From: Azospirillum brasilense | GTDB taxonomy: Bacteria; Pseudomonadota; Alphaproteobacteria; Azospirillales; Azospirillaceae | Length of the DNA: 64,000 bases | Assembly (NCBI RefSeq): GCF_007827795.1 | Contig: NZ_VITI01000020.1 | Location: 19,786 to 83,785 of the forward strand | Direction of reading: 5' to 3' | Shown: positions 26,336 through 35,749 of the stretch, one piece after another | Layout of the letters: each line of letters opens with the position of its first letter | How positions within the stretch are numbered: position 1 is the first letter of the stretch | Program-made: the position numbers and the translations under genes | Notes under the pieces: generated by a model | The model's database searches: none | What the model was told of the DNA's origin: nothing | The model's input: the letters and a program-made list of their open reading frames with translations, nothing else

Positions 26336-26914
26336 TTACGCAGGCCGCATGTCGAAGAGATCCGTCGCGTCCGCCAGCCGCGGCGCCACCGCGTCCTTGT
26401 CCGAAACCGACGCGCCGGCCAAGGCCGGCCAGTCAATCCCCAGCGCCGGATCGTTCCAGAGAATCGCCCGCTCGCACTCCCGCGAATAAGGAGCGTCGAC
26501 CTTGTAGGCGACGACGGTGTCCGGTTCCAGCGTGCAGAAGCCGTGCGCGAAGCCGGCGGGAATGAAGAGCTGCTCCAGCCCGTCGGCGGTCAGCTCCACC
26601 GCGATGTGCTGCCCGAAGGTCGGCGACCCGCGGCGGATGTCCACCGCCACGTCCAGGATGCGTCCGTTCAACACCCGGATCAGCTTGGTCTGCGCACAGG
26701 GATCGAGCTGGTAATGCAGACCGCGCACCGTGCCCGGCGTGGCGGACAGGGATTGGTTGTCCTGGACCCAGCGCCGCTCCAGGCCGTTCAGGGCGAAAGC
26801 CTGCTCGTTCCAGGTTTCGACGAAATATCCCCGCGCATCGCCGAACCGCTTCGGCACGACCAGTCGGACATCGGATAGCGGGGTTGGCGTTACCTGCATA
26901 GGGAAGGATTCCAT
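26336..26914 (-). CDS. rmlC: dTDP-4-dehydrorhamnose 3,5-epimerase
   Basis: Double epimerisation at C3 and C5 in dTDP-rhamnose synthesis. 192 residues, or 187 if the ATG at 26899 is used, which would match the family N terminus better; neither start has a strong ribosome site. Cupin-fold signatures: FGDARGYFVETWNEQAF, VRGLHYQLDP with the catalytic His, and FIPAGFAHGFCTL. First gene of the minus-strand rml operon; its promoter should lie in the 211 bases between it and the GT4 gene at 27126. Confidence 0.96.
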   Translation of the reverse strand: MESFPMQVTPTPLSDVRLVVPKRFGDARGYFVETWNEQAFALNGLERRWVQDNQSLSATPGTVRGLHYQLDPCAQTKLIRVLNGRILDVAVDIRRGSPTFGQHIAVELTADGLEQLFIPAGFAHGFCTLEPDTVVAYKVDAPYSRECERAILWNDPALGIDWPALAGASVSDKDAVAPRLADATDLFDMRPA

Positions 26915-27125
26915 CGGTCAGAAAGCCCCGCGCAGCGAGGCTGAGGGGGTTCCAAGCGCATTGCGGCGGTTGGCGAAGCGACGTGCCGGCATCAGCGGAC
27001 CATCGGTTGTATCGATTGTTTCGTCAGAATGCCGGCCGTCGTCAAAAAACAAGTGGAATAGTCTGTTCTTTAGCGCAAACCCCTGTTGCATCGCAAGGGA
27101 AAGCGGGCTGAACCCCGTGCATAAC

Positions 27126-28808
27126 TTAGGACATTGTCCCCTGTGCCGATCCGGTCTCGTGAACGAAGCCGTACTTCATCAGGTGGACAAGGCTGCGCAG
27201 CAGCAGCAGGCGGCGCTCCTCTGGCACCAGGGTCAGGATGTCGGCGACCGTACGGCCCGGCTGATCGAGGGCGTCCAGCGCCAGGACGAGGTCGGTGGCC
27301 GGAGACACGGTGCCGCCGCGCGCCGTGGAGTTCAGCGGATCGGCGTGCAGCGCCGCCAAGGCGTCGGCGATCCCCGCGCGGGCGAGGCCGCCGGCCCGCG
27401 CCAGCCGCGTGGACGGGGACAGGTGGCGCGTCGGGTAGGATTCGAACATCCGCAGGGGGTCGGGGCGCAGCGGGTTGCCGTCGCGGTCGGAGCGGCGCGG
27501 GGCGCGTTCTACGGCGTGGCGGCGGATGTCGGACAACTGGCGCCAGACGTCGAGATACTGCGGGATGATCGCCTTCCAGTCGAAGGTGGCGATGGCGCGG
27601 GCGCGCCCGGCCTCCCCCATTTGCCGCCGCAACGCGGGGTCCGCGGCCAGCCGGGTGTAGGCGTCCGCCGCCGCGGCCACATCGACGGCGCTCACCTGCG
27701 AGACGCGTCCGATGTAGAAGTCGTAGGTGTCCAGCCCGGCCGCGTAGCGGTCGGCGAAGTCGGGGCCGGCGCCCGGCGGCGGCAGGATGGTGGGAATCCG
27801 GAATCCGTCCACCCCGTCGCGCACCGTCTCGCGGTAGCCGTTCCAGTCGGTGACGACGCAGGGCAGTCCCGCCGCCATCGCCTCCACCGGAGAGATCCCG
27901 AAGGTCTCCTGCACATTGTCCACCAGCGAGGTGAACAGGTCGGCGGCGGCCCAGATCCGGGTCCGCACTTCCGGCTTGCGGCCGTCCAGGAAGATGGCGT
28001 TGACGCTGGGGCAATAGCGCTTCGCCCCCTGGGTGAAGGCGGCGCCGATGGCGTCGTTGCCGAACCAACCGGCCTGGATCAGGTGGAACCGCTTGCCGGT
28101 CCGCCGGGCCGCCTCTTCCAGCGCCAGATACATGACGATCGGGTGCGCCTTGGCGTGGAAGCTGAGGCGTCCCATGAACAGAACCGCGACGTCCTCCTCG
28201 CCGATGCCCAGCGCCGCGCGCTCCGCGTCGCGGTCCGCCGGACCGAAGCGGAAGGCGTCGGTGTCCACGCCGAGCGGGATCACCGGCAGGTGCGGCAGCG
28301 GAACCTCGGCGGCACCCAGCCGGTCGCGCAGATACTCTGCATAGGGTTCGAGGACCGCCTCCACCGAGGCGCGGGCCGCCCAGGAGGTGCAGATCACCGC
28401 GTCCCACGGCTGCACCGGCGCGGTGGCCAAGTCGCCCAGGGCATGCGGCGATTCCGACGTCGTGTGGGTGATGCCGCACAGGCTGTAGCCCCGCTGGTCG
28501 CGGGACCGGCGCCGCCAGGCGAACTGGTCGATCCCCGGCCCCGGAACGAACAGGCAGCCCACACGGGCCAGCCGCGACGGCTCGCCGGTCGGATAGAGCG
28601 CCACCTCCCGCCCCGGGGCGTGGCGGGCGGCGAGATCGGCGAACAGGCGCGCCTGCTCCGGCCCGTCGGCGTGACAGGCGAAGCCGTTCAGTCCGGAGTG
28701 CCGAAAGAAACCGACAAGGAAGGATTCGCCCGCCACATGGCGGCCCTTCAGGTCCGCCCGCGCGGTTTCATAACCGTCGGGGTGGAAGTAGATGGCGGCG
28801 TTGGACAC
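27126..28808 (-). CDS. GT4-family glycosyltransferase with C-terminal extension
   Basis: 560 residues from GTG 28808 (AGGACC upstream, and the protein then starts SNAAIYFHPDGYETA as in relatives); a longer frame opens at 28892. GT-B fold: the N-terminal half ends near VIPLGVDTDAF, the C-terminal half has VLFMGRLSFHAKAHP and the GT4 ExxxxxxxE element as GISPVEAMAAGLPCVVTDWNGYRE. After about residue 440 there is a ~120-residue extension of unknown role (SPSTRLARAGGLARAGI onward). Sugar unknown. It follows the serralysin gene on the same strand with a 112-base gap that holds an imperfect GC-rich hairpin (28855-28879) without a T-run. Confidence 0.87.
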   Translation of the reverse strand: MSNAAIYFHPDGYETARADLKGRHVAGESFLVGFFRHSGLNGFACHADGPEQARLFADLAARHAPGREVALYPTGEPSRLARVGCLFVPGPGIDQFAWRRRSRDQRGYSLCGITHTTSESPHALGDLATAPVQPWDAVICTSWAARASVEAVLEPYAEYLRDRLGAAEVPLPHLPVIPLGVDTDAFRFGPADRDAERAALGIGEEDVAVLFMGRLSFHAKAHPIVMYLALEEAARRTGKRFHLIQAGWFGNDAIGAAFTQGAKRYCPSVNAIFLDGRKPEVRTRIWAAADLFTSLVDNVQETFGISPVEAMAAGLPCVVTDWNGYRETVRDGVDGFRIPTILPPPGAGPDFADRYAAGLDTYDFYIGRVSQVSAVDVAAAADAYTRLAADPALRRQMGEAGRARAIATFDWKAIIPQYLDVWRQLSDIRRHAVERAPRRSDRDGNPLRPDPLRMFESYPTRHLSPSTRLARAGGLARAGIADALAALHADPLNSTARGGTVSPATDLVLALDALDQPGRTVADILTLVPEERRLLLLRSLVHLMKYGFVHETGSAQGTMS

Positions 28809-28920
28809 GGGCGGTCGGGGTCCTTGGCGGTTGTGCGGGCGCTGTTCGGGCAATGCCGGCGGGAGAGTACCCGCCCGGCCTTGCCAGAGCAACGCGCCCG
28901 AACGAACGCCTGCACCCCGT

Positions 28921-30681
28921 TCAACCGTTCAGCCAGACCGCCAGATAGTCGGTGCCATTCACGGCGCCGGGCATCGTCGTCAGGGACCCCACGGACGTGC
29001 CGCTCAGCGTCAGGCTGGCGTCGATATGGCCGTTGCCGTCGAGGTCGATGTGGGCCGTGGCGCCCGCGAAGCCGCTGGCCCCGCCCATCTCCGCCCAGGT
29101 GAGGACCGATTGCCCCGGCTGCCAGCCCCAGACGGTGACGATCTCCCCCGCCTCCAGGTCGGTCACAGTGGACCAGACCGGTTCGCCCGAGCGGGCGTCG
29201 AGGAAGAAGGTGTCCTGCTCGGCGCCTCCGGTGAGGAAGTTCGACCCTGTGCCGCCGTCCAGCACGTCGCCGCCGGCCCCGCCGTCGATGGCGTCCATGC
29301 CGCCCCGGCTGTTGATGAAGTCATTCCCGTTCCCGCCGACGATCGCCTCGCCGTCGTCGCTGCCGATCAGCTGCCATTGCAGGGTCTGAACCGGCCCGGA
29401 GTAGGTCGAGGCCTCCTGAAGGATCTGTCGTCCCGACGCGCTGTCGGCCACGCCGAAGAAGGTGCTGGCCACCGTGCCGGGGGTGGCGTCGCGGCTCAGC
29501 GCCAGGGTCATGTCGCCGAAGGACAGATGCTCGATGCTGCGCAGGGTGTCGGTGCCCTGCGGACCATCCACCGTCACCTCGCCCGCCCCGGTGTGACGGA
29601 TGGTGTAGGACGAAGGCGCCCCTTCGAACACCGCCGTGTCGAACCCGTCGCCGCCGTCCAGCAGGTTGTTGCCGGCGCCGCCGCTCAGGGTGTCGTTGCC
29701 GGCGCCACCATACAGGGCATTGCCCCGCTCGTTGCCGATCAGGGTGTCGTCCCCCGATCCGCCGATGGCGTTCTCGATCCAGCAGTCGTAGGCGATGCCC
29801 AGCGTCCGGGATTCCATGTAGAAGCCGGCCCTCCAGGCCGGTCCCAGGTCGCTGTAGGAGCCGGGGCGCAGGTCGATCCGGGCATCGGTGGTCTGGTTGG
29901 CCCAGCTCATGGTGTCGTTGCCGCCGCCGTCCCAGACGGTTTCGAAGATCGCCTGGCCAGGCTGCCAGGAATAGACGGTGTCCCCGGCGTTGGTCGACAT
30001 GTTGGCGCCATACAGATACTGGATGGCCGCGATGTCATCGACCATGGGGGTGGTCGGGAAGCGATCCTGCCAGTAGCCCATTCCCGGAGGCGCTCCGGGG
30101 TAGGACCGGTAGCTCATCGTGCTGTAGAGCTGGCTGTCGATGCCGGTGGGGGCGATCGGGAAGGCCCCGTACTCCTCGTGCAGGTGCTTCAGGCCGAAGG
30201 CGTGCCCGATCTCATGAACGATGGTTTGGTAGGTGTAAGAACCGGACGCCCAGGACAGGGCCGGGTCGGCGAAGAGGGGGCCAAACCACACGTCGCCCGC
30301 TTCCGGAATATCCGCCACTGGCAGGACCGTGTAGGCGGTTGCCGGGGCGTTGCTGCCTCCGAAACGGAGGTCGCCGCAGGACAGGGCGTTGTCGGCGACC
30401 TCGGTGCAGGTGATGTTCGCGACTGCCGTCCAGGTGCCGAGCGCTTGGCGGATCGCCGCCTGCGCCGTGCCGGACAAGGTCCAGACGCTTCCCGGGTCCG
30501 GCGTCAGATAGCCATCCCGATAGGCCGACAGGCCGGCGACACCGAAAGAATAGGTCAGGGAAACCCCTTCTCCCGGTTTGCTCCCTTCGCCCCATTTGTA
30601 CCCAGCGAGCAATGAATCGATTTCAATACGTCCGCTTCCGGCGATTTCGGATACAGAAAAAACGTAATCCGGTGTGCTCAT
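28921..30681 (-). CDS. Serralysin-type RTX zinc metalloprotease (peptidase M10)
   Basis: 586 residues, no signal peptide, as expected for type I secretion. The catalytic zinc site HEIGHAFGLKH (156-166) gives ligands His156, His160 and His166 with Glu157, and the Met-turn STMSYRSY (187-194) supplies Met189 and Tyr191: a complete metzincin site. From about 300 there are Ca-binding nonapeptides (GGSGDDTLIG, YGGAGNDTLSGG, GGDGFD), then a second set near 440-490 (GGNGNDFINS, GGAGGDVLDGG). The C-terminal ~100 residues form the usual M10_C beta region ending LAVWLNG. A good ribosome site, AGGCGG, precedes the ATG. Likely exported by the HlyB/HlyD pair at 17-20.7 kb; the two are not adjacent, so this is inference. 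Confidence 0.93.
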   Translation of the reverse strand: MSTPDYVFSVSEIAGSGRIEIDSLLAGYKWGEGSKPGEGVSLTYSFGVAGLSAYRDGYLTPDPGSVWTLSGTAQAAIRQALGTWTAVANITCTEVADNALSCGDLRFGGSNAPATAYTVLPVADIPEAGDVWFGPLFADPALSWASGSYTYQTIVHEIGHAFGLKHLHEEYGAFPIAPTGIDSQLYSTMSYRSYPGAPPGMGYWQDRFPTTPMVDDIAAIQYLYGANMSTNAGDTVYSWQPGQAIFETVWDGGGNDTMSWANQTTDARIDLRPGSYSDLGPAWRAGFYMESRTLGIAYDCWIENAIGGSGDDTLIGNERGNALYGGAGNDTLSGGAGNNLLDGGDGFDTAVFEGAPSSYTIRHTGAGEVTVDGPQGTDTLRSIEHLSFGDMTLALSRDATPGTVASTFFGVADSASGRQILQEASTYSGPVQTLQWQLIGSDDGEAIVGGNGNDFINSRGGMDAIDGGAGGDVLDGGTGSNFLTGGAEQDTFFLDARSGEPVWSTVTDLEAGEIVTVWGWQPGQSVLTWAEMGGASGFAGATAHIDLDGNGHIDASLTLSGTSVGSLTTMPGAVNGTDYLAVWLNG

Positions 30682-31083
30682 GGCTGCCGCCTTTGAATAA
30701 AAGAGGACTGCTTGTGAAAACAGCTCTTCAATTCAGGGACGAGCGGCGTTTCTTCAATAAAGTCTAATGAGTTATCAACAAAATTGGCTCATGTTTGCGA
30801 AAAGGGTGTTTGGGTTGAAAATTTACTTCATCATGTGGATGCTTATCGCATTGCGAGTTGTAATGCGGCCGGATGATTGAATCCGGTGGATGATCTTTAC
30901 TGGACGGGCTTTGCCCGTCCGAGCGTCTCTTCCGGGGCGACGGGCCGAAGGGGAGTGGTCCGTCCGGCGATGCCGCCCCCCATTCCTCTCGCGCGTCCCT
31001 CTTGCGTGGGCGGCCGCTTTTGCGGCCTTGTTGCCTCTGACCCATCCTTGGGATCAGCCCTTTGGAAGGACCGGAGAGAAACG
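30682..31083. other. Divergent promoter region with three small inverted repeats
   Basis: 402 bases between the protease gene (minus) and the FAD oxidase gene (plus), with an AT-rich first half (about 30700-30860) unlike the genes around it. Three short perfect inverted repeats follow one another: CGCATT/AATGCG (30847-30867), CCGGAT/ATCCGG (30869-30886) and GGACGGGC/GCCCGTCC with a TTT loop (30902-30920). None is followed by a T-run. Both flanking promoters must lie here, but no clear -35/-10 pair was found. The repeats could be operator or mRNA-leader structures. Confidence 0.45.
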
Positions 31084-32205
31084 ATGGAGCGGGTGGACTG
31101 CGTGGTGGTCGGGGCCGGGGTGATCGGGCTGGCGGTGGCCCGGCGGTTGGCCCGTGCCGGGCGGGAGGTGGTGGTTCTGGAGGCGGCGGACGCCATCGGC
31201 ACCGGCACCAGCTCGCGCAACTCCGAGGTTATCCACGCGGGCATCTATTACCCCACGGGCAGCCTTCGGGCGCGCCTGTGCGTGGCCGGGCGGGACGCGC
31301 TCTACGCCTATTGCGCGGCGCAGGGGGTGGAGCACAAGCGCATCGGCAAACTGATCGTCGCCGCCGAGGAGGCCCAGCTGCCCCGGCTGGAGGCCATCCG
31401 CGCCCAGGCCGCCGCCAATGGGGTGAGCGACCTCGTCGCGCTCTCCGCGTCCGAGGCCACGGCGCTGGAGCCCCGCCTGCGCTGCGTGGGCGCGTTGCTG
31501 TCGCCATCCACCGGCATCATCGACAGCCACGGTCTGATGCTGGCCCTGCGGGGCGACGCCGAGGCGGCGGGCGCCATGCTGGCTTTCCTCAGCCCTCTGG
31601 AACGCGCCCACCGCGCCGCGGACGGTTTCGAGTTGGAGGTCGGCGGCGCGGAGCCGATGCGCATCGCCTGCGGCACGCTGGTCAGCGCCGCCGGGTTGGG
31701 CGCCTGGAGCGTAGCCCGCAATCTGGAGGGCTTCCCGGCGGAACATGTGCCGCCGCGGGTGCTGGCCAAGGGCAGTTACTACGCGCTGGGGCAGGGGCGC
31801 TCACCCTTCGCGCGGCTGGTCTATCCGGTGCCGGTGGAGGGTGGGTTGGGCGTTCACCTGACATTGGATCTGGCCGGGCAGGCCCGCTTCGGCCCGGACG
31901 TCGAGTGGCTGGACCCCGCCGACTACGACCGTCCCGACTACCGGGTGGACCCGAAGCGGGCCGACGGCTTCTACGGCGAGGTGCGGCGCTATTGGCCGGA
32001 CCTGCCCGACGGCGCCCTGGTTCCGGCCTATTCCGGCGTCCGCCCAAAACTGAGCGGCCCCGGCCAGCCGCAGGCCGATTTCCTGGTCCAGGGACCGGAG
32101 ACGCACGGCGTGGCGGGACTGGTCAACCTGTTCGGCATGGAATCGCCGGGGCTGACCTCCTGCCTCGCCATCGCCGACGCGGTGGCGGAGCGGCTGGGCG
32201 GCTGA
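31084..32205 (+). CDS. lhgO: FAD-dependent oxidoreductase, L-2-hydroxyglutarate oxidase/dehydrogenase family
   Basis: 373 residues from ATG 31084, with GGAGAG eight bases upstream. N-terminal FAD-binding VVVGAGVIGLAVARRLA with the acidic VVVLEAADAIGTGTSSRNS, then SEVIHAGIYYPTGSLRARLC, the diagnostic region of the LhgO/DAO family. The C-terminal GVRPKLSGPGQPQADFLVQG and LFGMESPGLTSCLAIAD complete the match. It would oxidise L-2-hydroxyglutarate, a stray product of central metabolism, to 2-oxoglutarate. No link with polysaccharide synthesis is apparent; it is a single gene converging with gmhA. Confidence 0.88.
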   Translation: MERVDCVVVGAGVIGLAVARRLARAGREVVVLEAADAIGTGTSSRNSEVIHAGIYYPTGSLRARLCVAGRDALYAYCAAQGVEHKRIGKLIVAAEEAQLPRLEAIRAQAAANGVSDLVALSASEATALEPRLRCVGALLSPSTGIIDSHGLMLALRGDAEAAGAMLAFLSPLERAHRAADGFELEVGGAEPMRIACGTLVSAAGLGAWSVARNLEGFPAEHVPPRVLAKGSYYALGQGRSPFARLVYPVPVEGGLGVHLTLDLAGQARFGPDVEWLDPADYDRPDYRVDPKRADGFYGEVRRYWPDLPDGALVPAYSGVRPKLSGPGQPQADFLVQGPETHGVAGLVNLFGMESPGLTSCLAIADAVAERLGG

Positions 32206-32218
32206 GACCGCCCCGTCG

Positions 32219-32794
32219 TCAGACGAAGGCGTTCTCGACCAGTTCGCACAGCATGTGGCCGGCGGCGATGTGCATTTCCTGGATGCGCGGGGTGTCGGTG
32301 GACGGGACGCACAGGCAGACGTCGCACAACTCCTTCATCCGCCCGCCGGCGGCGCCGGTCAGGCCGACGGTGCGCATGCCGAGCGCACGCGCGGCCTCCA
32401 GGGCGGCCACCACGTTGCGGCTGTTGCCGCTGGTCGAGATGCCGACCAGCACGTCGCCGGCCCGGCCCAGGCCGCGGACCTGTCGGGCGAACACCTCGTC
32501 GTAGGAATAGTCGTTGGCGATGGCCGTCAGGGCGGAGGTGTCCACCGTCAGGGCCACCGCCGCCAAAGGCGCGCGGTCCCGCAGATAGCGTCCGGTCAGC
32601 TCCGCCGCGAGATGCTGGGAATCGGCGGCGGACCCGCCGTTGCCGCAGAACAGCACCTTGCCGCCGCCCTTCAGCCCGTCGATCATCAGCCCGGCGGCGG
32701 CTTCGATCCGGTCGGCCTGATCGGCGAAGGCCGCAAAGTTCCGGGACGTCTCAAGCAGGGCTTCGCGGACGCGGTCGGCGGTGGAGTGGCTCAT
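32219..32794 (-). CDS. gmhA: Phosphoheptose isomerase (SIS domain)
   Basis: 191 residues from ATG 32794 (AGGA eight bases upstream); a longer start at 32830 lacks a ribosome site. Converts sedoheptulose 7-phosphate to D-glycero-D-manno-heptose 7-phosphate, the first step to LPS-core heptose. The SIS motif FCGNGGSAADSQHLAAEL and GISTSGNSRNVV are present, and the zinc ligands His61, Glu65, Gln172 and His180 fall at the same numbers as in E. coli GmhA. No hldE or gmhB gene is in the window. It ends 14 bases from the convergent lhgO. Confidence 0.94.
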   Translation of the reverse strand: MSHSTADRVREALLETSRNFAAFADQADRIEAAAGLMIDGLKGGGKVLFCGNGGSAADSQHLAAELTGRYLRDRAPLAAVALTVDTSALTAIANDYSYDEVFARQVRGLGRAGDVLVGISTSGNSRNVVAALEAARALGMRTVGLTGAAGGRMKELCDVCLCVPSTDTPRIQEMHIAAGHMLCELVENAFV

Positions 32795-32881
32795 CTTCAA
32801 GTCCTGGGGTTCGGAGAACAGGCGAACCATACGACGGGGCGCCGACGGGCGCCACAGCCCTTTCCGGTACCCCGTCTTCCG

Positions 32882-34435
32882 TCACAGGAGGCCGAGCCGC
32901 TGCCACACGGGCAGCTTCTGCGGCAGGAAATCGGCCAGTTTCGCGGCGACCAGCGGGCGCATGGCCTCGGGATCGGAGATGGAGGACCCGTCTTCGGCGA
33001 AGACCGCGCGCCCGAGCGCGCGCAGCGCGTCGGTCACGAAGCCGGAAAGCGGCTGGACGTCCACCGGCTGCCCGGCGAGAAGTCCGGCCAGGACGAGGCG
33101 TTCCAGGGTATCGGCCCCGATGCCCAGGCCGACCGTGGGGGACGCCAGGAAGTACAGGCTTTCATCGACCAGCATGCGCCGGGCGACCGCCCGGTTGAGC
33201 CGCCCGGCGGCCTCGCGCGCGTCCTCCGACGGGTCCGCCAGGGGATGGGCGTGATTGAACGACGCGAGCAGCGCAACGAAGCGGGAGATGGTGCCGAAGT
33301 CGTGCCGGGCCATCTCCGGCATCGCCTCGATCTCGCCCAGGGTCGGGGTGCCCGCGGCGAGCGCGTCGAGGATCGGCAGGCCGAGCCCCGCGTCGTGGCG
33401 CAGCTCGCCCAGCGGCACCGGAACCGCCAGCCCGGCCTTCTCGCGCGGAACCATCAGGGTGAAGCGGAGCCGCCGGAGTTCCGCAGCGGCTTCCGCGGCG
33501 GGCATCCGCTCTAGGCCGCGGATGAAGATGTCGCGGCGGAACACCTGATTCATCGCGAAGTCGCGCACCGTCTCCGCCAGCGTCGGGTCGGCGATCTCGG
33601 CCAGGATGGCCCGCAGCTCCGGACGCACCGACAGCTCGTCGAAATTGTGCGGGATGTTGGCGGAGCAGGCATAGCCCAGCTTCGCCCGCGCCAGATCCTG
33701 CGCCACCTGGGCATGGCCCAGCGGCTCCCAGTGGGTGTTCAGATACTCGTGCGTCAGATAGCGGCGGTCCTGCCCCGCCATCGTGGCGAGATGCTGGCCA
33801 ACGGCGGGGTTGGCGGCGAAATAGCCGGCGCCGGCCTCGTTCAGCCGGTTGATGAAGCCCAGCGCCGCGTCGAGCTGCCGGTCGCTGCGGGCCGGGTTGG
33901 CCGCCGCGTGGGCCAGCATCAGCTTCTGCAGGGGCAGAAGCGGCGCCCAGCCCGGCATGGCGTTGTAGCTGACGAAGACCAGCCCGCCGGGCTTCAGCGT
34001 CTTCTCCAGGGTGTCCACCACCGCCCGGCGGTTCTCCGGGCTGACCCAGCTGTAGACGCCGTGCAGGACGATGAAGTCGAAACCGTCCCCGACCTCTTCC
34101 GCCGGCAGCGCCCCGGCGGCCACCTCCTGGAAGCTCCGCTCGTGGAATGCGACGTTGGCCAGCCCCGCCTCTTCGGCGAGCCGGCGCGCCCCGGCGACAT
34201 GCAGCGGGTTGAAGTCGATGCCGGTGAAGCGCCCCTGGGGATGGGTCGCCGCCAGGATGTTCAGGGTCATCCCCTGGCCGCAGCCCAGTTCGCAATAGCG
34301 GAAGGGCCGGTCGGTGCGCGGCGGGCGGACGCCGTTCAGCAGGCAGACGTAGGACAGGTAACCCGGCGACAGCTCGCGGTAGGCACCATGGGTGTAGGCG
34401 ATGTCGGCGTTGTAGCCGTCGCTCCACGCGCTCAT
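32882..34435 (-). CDS. SAM-dependent methyltransferase with methyltransferase regulatory domain
   Basis: 517 residues from ATG 34435. The N-terminal ~210 residues are a class I methyltransferase: YCELGCGQGMTLNILAAT (motif I), FTGIDFNPLHVAGA (acidic end of strand 2), FIVLHGVYSWV and LKPGGLVFVSYNAMPGW. Residues about 215-310 fit the methyltransferase regulatory domain (HEYLNTHWEPLGHAQVAQDL, MNQVFRRDIFIRG). The last ~200 residues are helical with no known domain. Proteins with this plan are common in polysaccharide and surface-layer glycosylation loci; the acceptor is unknown. The ATG overlaps the stop of the GT4 gene upstream (ATGA), so the two are coupled and probably act on the same glycan. 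Confidence 0.88.
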   Translation of the reverse strand: MSAWSDGYNADIAYTHGAYRELSPGYLSYVCLLNGVRPPRTDRPFRYCELGCGQGMTLNILAATHPQGRFTGIDFNPLHVAGARRLAEEAGLANVAFHERSFQEVAAGALPAEEVGDGFDFIVLHGVYSWVSPENRRAVVDTLEKTLKPGGLVFVSYNAMPGWAPLLPLQKLMLAHAAANPARSDRQLDAALGFINRLNEAGAGYFAANPAVGQHLATMAGQDRRYLTHEYLNTHWEPLGHAQVAQDLARAKLGYACSANIPHNFDELSVRPELRAILAEIADPTLAETVRDFAMNQVFRRDIFIRGLERMPAAEAAAELRRLRFTLMVPREKAGLAVPVPLGELRHDAGLGLPILDALAAGTPTLGEIEAMPEMARHDFGTISRFVALLASFNHAHPLADPSEDAREAAGRLNRAVARRMLVDESLYFLASPTVGLGIGADTLERLVLAGLLAGQPVDVQPLSGFVTDALRALGRAVFAEDGSSISDPEAMRPLVAAKLADFLPQKLPVWQRLGLL

Positions 34436-35679
34436 TGCGGGGTCCTCTCTGTGGGGTTCCGGCCGGCGATCAGGTCGTCGATGAGCGCGAGGTGGCGGGG
34501 CAGGGTGACGGTGCGGAGGTCGTAGTTCTCGACTACCGTCCGCCGCGCCCGGTCGCGCAGGGCCTGCATGCGGTCGGGGTGCTCGAACACCTCGTCGATG
34601 CGGTCGGTTAGGGCCGCCCCGTCGAAGAAGTCCACCAGCAGCCCGTTCTGCCGGTCGCGCAGCACCTCTTCCACCGGGATGGTCGAGGAGCCAATCAGCA
34701 GGCAGCCCGCCGCCATGGCCTCCAGGAAGGACCAGGACAGCACGAAGGGATAGGTCAGGTAGATATGGGCCGACGAGACGCGCAGCACCGACAGGAAGGT
34801 GGGGTAGGGAACCTTGCCCAGGAAATGCACCCGCTCCCGGTCGATGCCCTGCCCGACCTCGGCCAGCAGGATGTCGCGGTAGCTCCGCCCGTCGGAGGAC
34901 GCCTGCCCATAGCTGACCTCGTCGCCGCCGACGATCAGCACATGGGCGTTGGGCCGCCGCTTCAGGATGCCCGGCAGGGCGCGCATGAAGACGTGGAAGC
35001 CGCGATAGGGTTCCAGGTTGCGGGCGACGTAGGTGATGACCTCGTCCTTGCGGGTCAATGTCAGGCCCGACGGCAGGCGCAGCCAGGCGTCGGACGCCGG
35101 GGTGACGATGGTGGTGTCCACGCCCTCGTGGATCACGCTGATGCGGGGACGCATGTAGTCGGGGTAGAGCGACCACTGCCAGCCGGTCGGCGTCTGGCCC
35201 CAGTCGGCGGCTTCGAAGCCCAGCGTGTTGATGGCGTTCTTGGTGCGCACCCGTGGCCCGTCGTTCTCGGTGACCGCCAGCGACGGGTCGAAGCCGATGT
35301 CGGCACCGGTCAGATGATAGAAGAACTCGAAATAGGCGAGCAGCGGAACGTCGGGCCAGACGTCCTTCATGTACAGCGTCTCGCCCCAGCCGTTGTGCCC
35401 GATCATGATGTCGGGCCGGAATCCCTCGGCCTTCAGGCGGCGGCAGACTTCGTAGACGCTCTGCCCGTAGATGACCGCCTGCTCCATCTCCTGGATGTAG
35501 TGGTGGGTCGTCGTCCGTGCCGTCCGGAAGGGCTGGTAGACCACGCGCTCCACGCCGGGGATCGACGCAGGGCTGTCGTGCGAGATGAAGACCACCCGGT
35601 TGCCCGGCTGGGACGCCAGATGCTGCACGATGTGCTGGTACTGGCCCGGGAAGTTCTGGTGGACGAAGAGATAGTTCAT
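34432..35679 (-). CDS. GT4-family glycosyltransferase
   Basis: 415 residues from ATG 35679, starting MNYLFVHQNFPGQYQHIV, the exact style of a well-populated group of alphaproteobacterial GT4 enzymes with HQNFPGQ near the N terminus. The C-terminal half has YVARNLEPYRGFHVFMRAL, HVLIVGGDEVSYG, and SWSFLEAMAAGCLLIGSS with IPVEEVL, giving the two glutamates of the GT4 nucleotide-sugar site. A shadow frame extends upstream to 36009, but that part has no homology-like character. It is coupled to the methyltransferase gene downstream by an ATGA overlap; 70 bases separate it from the small methyltransferase upstream. Confidence 0.9.
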   Translation of the reverse strand: MNYLFVHQNFPGQYQHIVQHLASQPGNRVVFISHDSPASIPGVERVVYQPFRTARTTTHHYIQEMEQAVIYGQSVYEVCRRLKAEGFRPDIMIGHNGWGETLYMKDVWPDVPLLAYFEFFYHLTGADIGFDPSLAVTENDGPRVRTKNAINTLGFEAADWGQTPTGWQWSLYPDYMRPRISVIHEGVDTTIVTPASDAWLRLPSGLTLTRKDEVITYVARNLEPYRGFHVFMRALPGILKRRPNAHVLIVGGDEVSYGQASSDGRSYRDILLAEVGQGIDRERVHFLGKVPYPTFLSVLRVSSAHIYLTYPFVLSWSFLEAMAAGCLLIGSSTIPVEEVLRDRQNGLLVDFFDGAALTDRIDEVFEHPDRMQALRDRARRTVVENYDLRTVTLPRHLALIDDLIAGRNPTERTPQ

Positions 35680-35749
35680 CGCGTGCCGCCGATTCCGCAA
35701 AGAAGGCCCGCCATCCGCCGCGGGCCTGGATGAGCATTGTCCGGGAGCG

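Noticed and set aside
28855..28879. GC-rich hairpin between the serralysin and GT4 genes as a terminator
   Set aside because: It has a bulge and no T-run on the minus strand; kept only as a remark.
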